NCBI GenBank assembly: GCA_018829455.1
Contig: JAHJUB010000040.1
Location: 1-16,307 of the forward strand
Length of the DNA: 16,307 bases
Origin: Candidatus Omnitrophota bacterium
GTDB taxonomy: Bacteria > Ratteibacteria > UBA8468 > MWAK01
Direction of reading: 5' to 3'
Part shown: positions 12,564 through 16,307 of the stretch, piece by piece
Layout: every line of letters starts with the position of its first letter
Numbering within the stretch: the first letter of the stretch is position 1
Notes under the pieces: model-generated
Databases searched by the model: none
Seen by the model: only the letters and a program-made list of their open reading frames with translations
What the model was told of the DNA's origin: nothing
Made by a program: the position numbers and the translations under genes

Positions 12564-12587
12564 GGGCTTGATAAATCAAGCCCCTAC
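12564..12587. repeat. Family 1 palindrome, single unit (copy C)
   Basis: GGGCTTGAT-AA-ATCAAGCCC then CTAC. It has no GTAG on the left, unlike the 50-bp doublets. Confidence 0.85.
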
Positions 12588-12695
12588 AGTTCTTCCTAAA
12601 ACCCTTTATTATCAACGGTCTCCAAAGTAAATTCCTATGCAATTGAATTAAGGAATTGGAAAAGCAAATTTATTGAGGATAGAAAAAAGATGTCT
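12588..12695. other. AT-rich spacer without a recognisable feature
   Basis: No plausible gene. The only structure seen is AATTCCT (12630-12636) / AGGAATT (12651-12657), a weak 7-bp inverted repeat. Together with the repeats on each side it makes up the 532-bp gap between the Nudix gene and hisS. Confidence 0.5.
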
Positions 12696-12747
12696 GTCAT
12701 ATTTAATGCGAGATTGCCGCGCCCGCCGGAGGCGGACTCGCAATGAC
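12696..12747. repeat. Family 4 foldback element (copy 3, short)
   Basis: A left end GTCAT-ATTTA-ATGCGAG, apparently split by a few inserted bases, pairs with CTCGCAATGAC (12737-12747). An inner hairpin CCGCC-GGA-GGCGG occupies 12723-12735. It ends 9 bp before the hisS -35 box. Confidence 0.7.
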
Positions 12748-12756
12748 AACATTTTG

Positions 12757-12786
12757 TTGACGTTTCCAGTCGCTACAGCGTATAAT
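12757..12786 (+). promoter_or_regulatory. Promoter of hisS, likely leaderless
   Basis: TTGACG (12757-12762), an 18-bp spacer, perfect TATAAT (12781-12786), then 8 nt to the ATG. There is no room for a leader or Shine-Dalgarno. Confidence 0.75.
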
Positions 12787-12794
12787 ATTATCCT

Positions 12795-14024
12795 ATGTAT
12801 CAGGCGCTGCGCGGTACTTATGACCTCCTCCCGGCCGAGGCGGAACGGCTGCGGTCTTTCCTCAATCGGGCAATTTCCATTCTGGAAAGAGCCGGTTTTC
12901 GCGAGTTGGAAACTCCCATTATTGAAGAGGCGCGGCTCTTTAACCGGTCAATCGGGGAGGGGAGCGATATTGTCAGTAAGGAGATGTACACCTTTCGCGA
13001 CCGCAAAAACCGGCTTCTGGCTTTGCGGCCGGAAGGGACCGTTTCCATCGTACGCGCCTACCTGGAGCATAACTTTTCTTATTCCAATCCGGCCGCGAGG
13101 TTCTATTATTTCGGACCGATGTTTCGCTATGACCGGCCGCAGAAGGAAAGATACCGCCAGTTTTTACAGTTGGGCGTAGAAGTTTTTGCTTCCGGCCAGG
13201 CCTGCACCGACGGGGAAGTAATTTTCATTCTCAGCGAAATTATGAACACGGCTGAAATCGGACCGTTTACGATTCAGGTAAATTCGCTCGGTTGCCGTAC
13301 CTGCCAGGATAATTACGGAAAGACCCTGGCGGAGTTTTTAGAGAAAAGAAAAGAGGTGCTTTGCGAAGATTGCCGAAACCGTCTTCAGAATAATCCGCTC
13401 CGCACCCTGGATTGCAAAGCGTCTGTCTGTAGGGATATTTTGAAAGAGGCGCCGGTTATCAGCAATTCTTTGTGTCCGGATTGCGGTCACCACTTTAAGA
13501 TGGTATTAAAATACCTGGACGGAATCGGTATCCGTTACCGTGTTGCGGAAAATCTGGTTCGCGGTCTTGATTATTATACGCGGACCGTCTGGGAGGTAAC
13601 GGCGGATAACGGCGAAAATGCCATTGCGGCCGGCGGACGCTACGACAACCTGGTCGCGGACCTGGGCGGACCGCAAACCGCGGCCCTGGGTTTTGCGATC
13701 GGTCTGGAACGTATTCTTGGTCTGATGCCGTCTGTTTCCGGACAGAGGAGCGGAATCCGCTTGATATATCTGGATGCTGCATCTTTGGAAAAGTCGTTTG
13801 GTCTGATGATTTCCCTGCGGAAATCCCTGACTGTTCCGGTGACGCTTTCCGCGGAGGAAAAGAGTCTTAAGGCTCAACTGCGGCTGGCGGATAAAGATAA
13901 TTGCCGGTTTGCTTTAATCTTCGGACCGGAAGAATTGGAAAGAGGCGAAGTGATTTTGCGTGACCTCGATTCCAGTACACAGGAATCAATTAGAGAGAAA
14001 GATCTGATTGAAAGATTAAAGTAG
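12795..14024 (+). CDS. hisS: Histidine--tRNA ligase with four cysteine pairs
   Basis: Class-II synthetase charging tRNA-His. Motif 1 region RGTYDLLPAEAERL near the start; RPEGTVSIVRAYLEH; motif 2 FYYFGPMFRYDRPQKERYRQF; histidine loops LVRGLDYYTRTVWEV and AAGGRYDNLV; motif 3 ALGFAIGLERI; then an anticodon-binding domain. At 409 aa it is slightly short. The stretch 167-230 has eight cysteines in pairs (167/170, 190/193, 207/212, 227/230), which suggests one or two zinc sites; E. coli HisRS lacks these, but I recall similar pairs in some clostridial and Thermotoga-type enzymes. The TAG stop is the TAG of a family 1 repeat (GTAGGGG). The start is fixed by the promoter and the family N-terminus. 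Confidence 0.96.
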   Translation: MYQALRGTYDLLPAEAERLRSFLNRAISILERAGFRELETPIIEEARLFNRSIGEGSDIVSKEMYTFRDRKNRLLALRPEGTVSIVRAYLEHNFSYSNPAARFYYFGPMFRYDRPQKERYRQFLQLGVEVFASGQACTDGEVIFILSEIMNTAEIGPFTIQVNSLGCRTCQDNYGKTLAEFLEKRKEVLCEDCRNRLQNNPLRTLDCKASVCRDILKEAPVISNSLCPDCGHHFKMVLKYLDGIGIRYRVAENLVRGLDYYTRTVWEVTADNGENAIAAGGRYDNLVADLGGPQTAALGFAIGLERILGLMPSVSGQRSGIRLIYLDAASLEKSFGLMISLRKSLTVPVTLSAEEKSLKAQLRLADKDNCRFALIFGPEELERGEVILRDLDSSTQESIREKDLIERLK

Positions 14025-14070
14025 GGGCGCGATTCATCGCGCCCGCGGGTCGGATGAATCCGACCCCTAC
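14021..14070. repeat. Family 1 double palindrome, 50 bp (copy D)
   Basis: GTAG, GGGCGCGAT-TC-ATCGCGCCC (14025-14044), GC, GGGTCGGAT-GA-ATCCGACCC (14047-14066), CTAC. It provides the hisS stop codon at its left end and ends 26 bp before aspS. Together with its flanks it fills the hisS-aspS gap. Confidence 0.9.
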
Positions 14071-14096
14071 AATTATTAATTTAAACCAATAAACCA

Positions 14097-15866
14097 ATGC
14101 TGAGAACGGTGACCTGCGGGGAATTAGCCCTTAATAATTTAGGCAAAGAAGTAATTCTGGCCGGTTGGGTTGCGTCCCGCCGGGACCACGGCGGCATCAT
14201 CTTTGTTGACCTGCGGGACCGGTACGGAGTGACCCAGGTGGTTTTTAATCCGGAATCGCTTTCCCCTGATTGTTTTCAGCAGGTTTCTTCGCTCCACAGC
14301 GAAGACGTAATTCAGGCCAAAGGGAAGGTTGTGCACCGGCCGTCCGGAACGGAAAACAGCCGGATTGCCACCGGTGAGATTGAGATTGCCGCCTCAGAAA
14401 TAGCGATTTTGAATCGTTGCCCTTCTTTGCCTTTTGAAATTATAGAGGAGGGTTCGGTTTCGGAGTCGGTCCGGCTTTCTTATCGCTATCTGGACCTCCG
14501 TCGGCCCGGGATGCAGCGGAATTTAATCTTGCGGCATAAGGCCGCGGTTGCAGCCCGGAACTTTCTGTCCGAGCAGGGTTTTGTGGAGATTGAGACCCCG
14601 CTTTTGACCCGGAGTACGCCGGAAGGGGCCCGAGATTTTCTGGTTCCCAGCCGATTGGAACTGGGCAAGTTCTACGCGCTGCCGCAGAGCCCGCAATTAT
14701 CCAAACAAATTCTGATGGTGGCCGGGTTTGACCGTTACTTCCAGTTGGCGCGGTGCCTGCGAGATGAAGACCTGCGGGCGGACCGGCAGCCGGAGCATAC
14801 CCAGATTGACCTGGAAGCTTCTTTTGTAGAGCCGGAGGATATCCAGGCGTTGGTGGAAGAATTAGTGAATCGGGTCCAGCAAGCTGTTCTGGATAAACCG
14901 CTTGACCGCAAACTTTTTCCAAGAATTACTTATCAGGAGGCGATTGCGGCTTACGGTTCCGACAAACCGGATTTAAGGATAGATTCAAAAATTGAAGACG
15001 TAACTGACCTTTTCGCCGGTTCTTCTTTTGAGATTTTCCGCAAGGCGGCAGCGGAAGGGAAAAGAGTGCGGTCGTTGGCGGTATCGCAGATTGAACTTTC
15101 CAACACTCAGCTAAAGGTTTATCAGGAAAAAGCCCTGGAATTAGGCGCCAAAGGTCTGGCCTGGATTAAGGTTAACGGCGCGGAATTTACTTCGCCGATT
15201 GCCAAATTTATCTCTCCGGAAATTTTAAGTTGTTTGGCCGAGCAGAACCATATTAAACAGGGCGTAATTTTTTTCGTGGCGGATGAGCCGGTTAAGGCAA
15301 GCGTAATTCTAGGAATATTTCGGCTTCAGCTGGCAAAAGAGTTTAACCTGATTTCCGAAAAGAGCCTGAATTTTTTATGGGTTACTGATTTTCCGCTCCT
15401 GAAATACAGCGAAGAGGAGAAGCGCTTGGTTTCAGTGCATCATCCGTTTACCGCGCCCCGGCCGGAAGATATTTCTTTCCTGGATTCCGAGCCCTTGAAA
15501 GTACGCGGGCTTGCTTATGACCTTGTTTTGAACGGGACGGAGATTGGCGGAGGCAGTATTCGTATCCACAGTTCGGAACTGCAGAAGAAGGTCTTTTCGG
15601 TTCTGGGTATACCGGAGCAGGATTTTCAGGAACAGTTTGGATTTTTCCTGAAGGCCCTGGAATACGGAGCGCCGCCTCACGGCGGACTGGCAATCGGTTT
15701 TGACCGCCTTATCGCTACTCTGCTTGGCCTGGAATCGATCCGCGAGGTCATCGCATTTCCCAAGACCCAGAAAGGCGCCTGTCTTTTGACTAATGCGCCG
15801 GCTGAAATCGCGGACAAGCAGTTAAAGGAACTGGGCCTGCGTCTTGCAATTCCTAAACCAACATGA
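14097..15866 (+). CDS. aspS: Aspartate--tRNA ligase, probably non-discriminating (Asp/Asn)
   Basis: Bacterial-type AspRS of 589 aa. An OB-fold anticodon domain (WVASRRDHGGIIFVDLRDR) is followed by motif 1 (FVEIETPLLTRSTPEGARDF), the FYALPQSPQ loop, motif 2 (ARCLRDEDLRADRQPEHTQID), a GAD insertion domain (about 290-400), NGTEIGGGSIRIH and motif 3 (HGGLAIGFDRLIATL) with SIREVIAFPKTQKG. His31 and the Gly84 in RPSGT fit the His31/Gly82 pair known for AspRS enzymes that also load tRNA-Asn, the product then being amidated by GatCAB; E. coli has Leu and Lys there. GatCAB genes are not in this window. There is no Shine-Dalgarno before the ATG. The stop overlaps tolB by 4 nt. Confidence 0.96.
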   Translation: MLRTVTCGELALNNLGKEVILAGWVASRRDHGGIIFVDLRDRYGVTQVVFNPESLSPDCFQQVSSLHSEDVIQAKGKVVHRPSGTENSRIATGEIEIAASEIAILNRCPSLPFEIIEEGSVSESVRLSYRYLDLRRPGMQRNLILRHKAAVAARNFLSEQGFVEIETPLLTRSTPEGARDFLVPSRLELGKFYALPQSPQLSKQILMVAGFDRYFQLARCLRDEDLRADRQPEHTQIDLEASFVEPEDIQALVEELVNRVQQAVLDKPLDRKLFPRITYQEAIAAYGSDKPDLRIDSKIEDVTDLFAGSSFEIFRKAAAEGKRVRSLAVSQIELSNTQLKVYQEKALELGAKGLAWIKVNGAEFTSPIAKFISPEILSCLAEQNHIKQGVIFFVADEPVKASVILGIFRLQLAKEFNLISEKSLNFLWVTDFPLLKYSEEEKRLVSVHHPFTAPRPEDISFLDSEPLKVRGLAYDLVLNGTEIGGGSIRIHSSELQKKVFSVLGIPEQDFQEQFGFFLKALEYGAPPHGGLAIGFDRLIATLLGLESIREVIAFPKTQKGACLLTNAPAEIADKQLKELGLRLAIPKPT

Positions 15867-16307
15867 ATAAATATATTCTGCGGGTTTTCCTGGCCATAAT
15901 CTTGCTGACGATTACGTTACCGTCCGCGGGCCAGGTAAACCCCGTTAGAAATACAATTTCTAACGGGGTAAACATAGAGATTACCAAAGAAGTTGCACCT
16001 AAGGTTTCCATAGGCATGGTCCTGCCGGAGGAGCTGCCGGAATTCAGTACGGTCTTTTTCCGCGATTTAAGGCTGAGCGGTTATTTTGACCCTCAGCCTT
16101 TACGGAAAGAAGCCGTGAAAGTTTGGCAGGGAATTTACGTTATCGCGGAAAAAGTATCACCGGTCGTAGTTGAAGTAAAAGTATTCTCATCCGGAAAAGA
16201 ATTGACCCGCATCAAAGCAGTGTCTTCCAATGAAAGAACGCTTGCCCATAAGGTTTCCGACGAAGTTATCCGGCTGTTGACCGGTCAGCCGTCTATTGTC
16301 TTCACCC
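15863..16307 (+). CDS. tolB: Tol-Pal system protein TolB, N-terminal part (runs off the window)
   Basis: Periplasmic partner of Pal in the Tol-Pal envelope-constriction complex. The 148 residues seen comprise a signal peptide (MNKYI, hydrophobic 7-19, then LPSAGQ) and the TolB N-terminal domain, with FRDLRLSGYFD and LAHKVSDEVIRLLTGQP. The beta-propeller would follow beyond 16307. Residues 27-37 (PVRNTISNGVN) are encoded by a palindromic insertion just after the likely signal-peptidase site. Deleting it gives AGQVN-IEITKEVAPK, a normal mature start. The ATG overlaps the aspS TGA (ATGA), so it is translated from the hisS or aspS transcript. Confidence 0.9.
   Translation, partial: MNKYILRVFLAIILLTITLPSAGQVNPVRNTISNGVNIEITKEVAPKVSIGMVLPEELPEFSTVFFRDLRLSGYFDPQPLRKEAVKVWQGIYVIAEKVSPVVVEVKVFSSGKELTRIKAVSSNERTLAHKVSDEVIRLLTGQPSIVFT
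15934..15973. repeat. Palindrome inserted in tolB, flanked by a GGTAAAC direct repeat
   Basis: Perfect 13-bp arms CCCCGTTAGAAAT (15940-15952) / ATTTCTAACGGGG (15956-15968) around ACA. GGTAAAC occurs at 15934-15940 and again at 15967-15973. Removing 15941-15973 (33 nt) restores a continuous reading frame with a single GGTAAAC. Confidence 0.9.

Overview
The window looks like chromosomal housekeeping DNA from a diderm (Gram-negative-type) bacterium. It has TolB, a DAP-type peptidoglycan route (DapF, Alr, GlmS, MltG), bacterial-type aminoacyl-tRNA synthetases and the infC-rpmI-rplT ribosomal cluster. Nothing in it fixes a phylum. The repeat-rich intergenic DNA, mixed leaderless and leadered genes, an AspRS of the non-discriminating type and a ThrRS without a TGS domain would fit an uncultivated candidate lineage. 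That is inference only.

Layout, left to right: glmS (+) converges on mltG (-). mltG is divergent from a rightward cluster with its own promoter: a small membrane ORF, tRNA-Arg(UCG), alr, purB, thrS, infC, rpmI, rplT. Convergent to rplT is the leftward pair dapF-comEC. A Nudix hydrolase follows on the + strand, then a 532-bp block packed with repeats, then hisS, aspS and tolB (cut by the window end). Genes are tightly coupled where no repeat intervenes: purB/thrS and aspS/tolB share ATGA, thrS/infC overlap by one base, rpmI/rplT by eight, dapF/comEC by 23.

The striking feature is what lies between and inside the genes. I count at least ten families of short palindromic elements. One is a 50-bp double palindrome bounded by GTAG/CTAC whose arms covary between copies. 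Another is a 67-bp unit present three times. Others are a cloverleaf-like element, foldback elements starting GTCATTGCG, and a 162-bp element with perfect 18-bp terminal inverted repeats. Elements are nested within each other, supply the stop codons of hisS, comEC and mltG, and have entered three coding regions in frame (alr, dapF and the tolB signal-peptide junction). The tolB insertion can be removed exactly as 33 nt (11 codons) flanked by a GGTAAAC direct repeat.

Two expression features stand out. infC has a strong Shine-Dalgarno sequence placed for an AUU start codon, the rare start that underlies IF3 autoregulation in E. coli. Several promoters (mltG, Nudix, hisS) put the -10 box only 6 to 8 nt before the ATG, which predicts leaderless mRNAs. 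Functionally the window joins cell-wall precursor synthesis and envelope upkeep with translation. No phage, plasmid, CRISPR or defence genes are seen.
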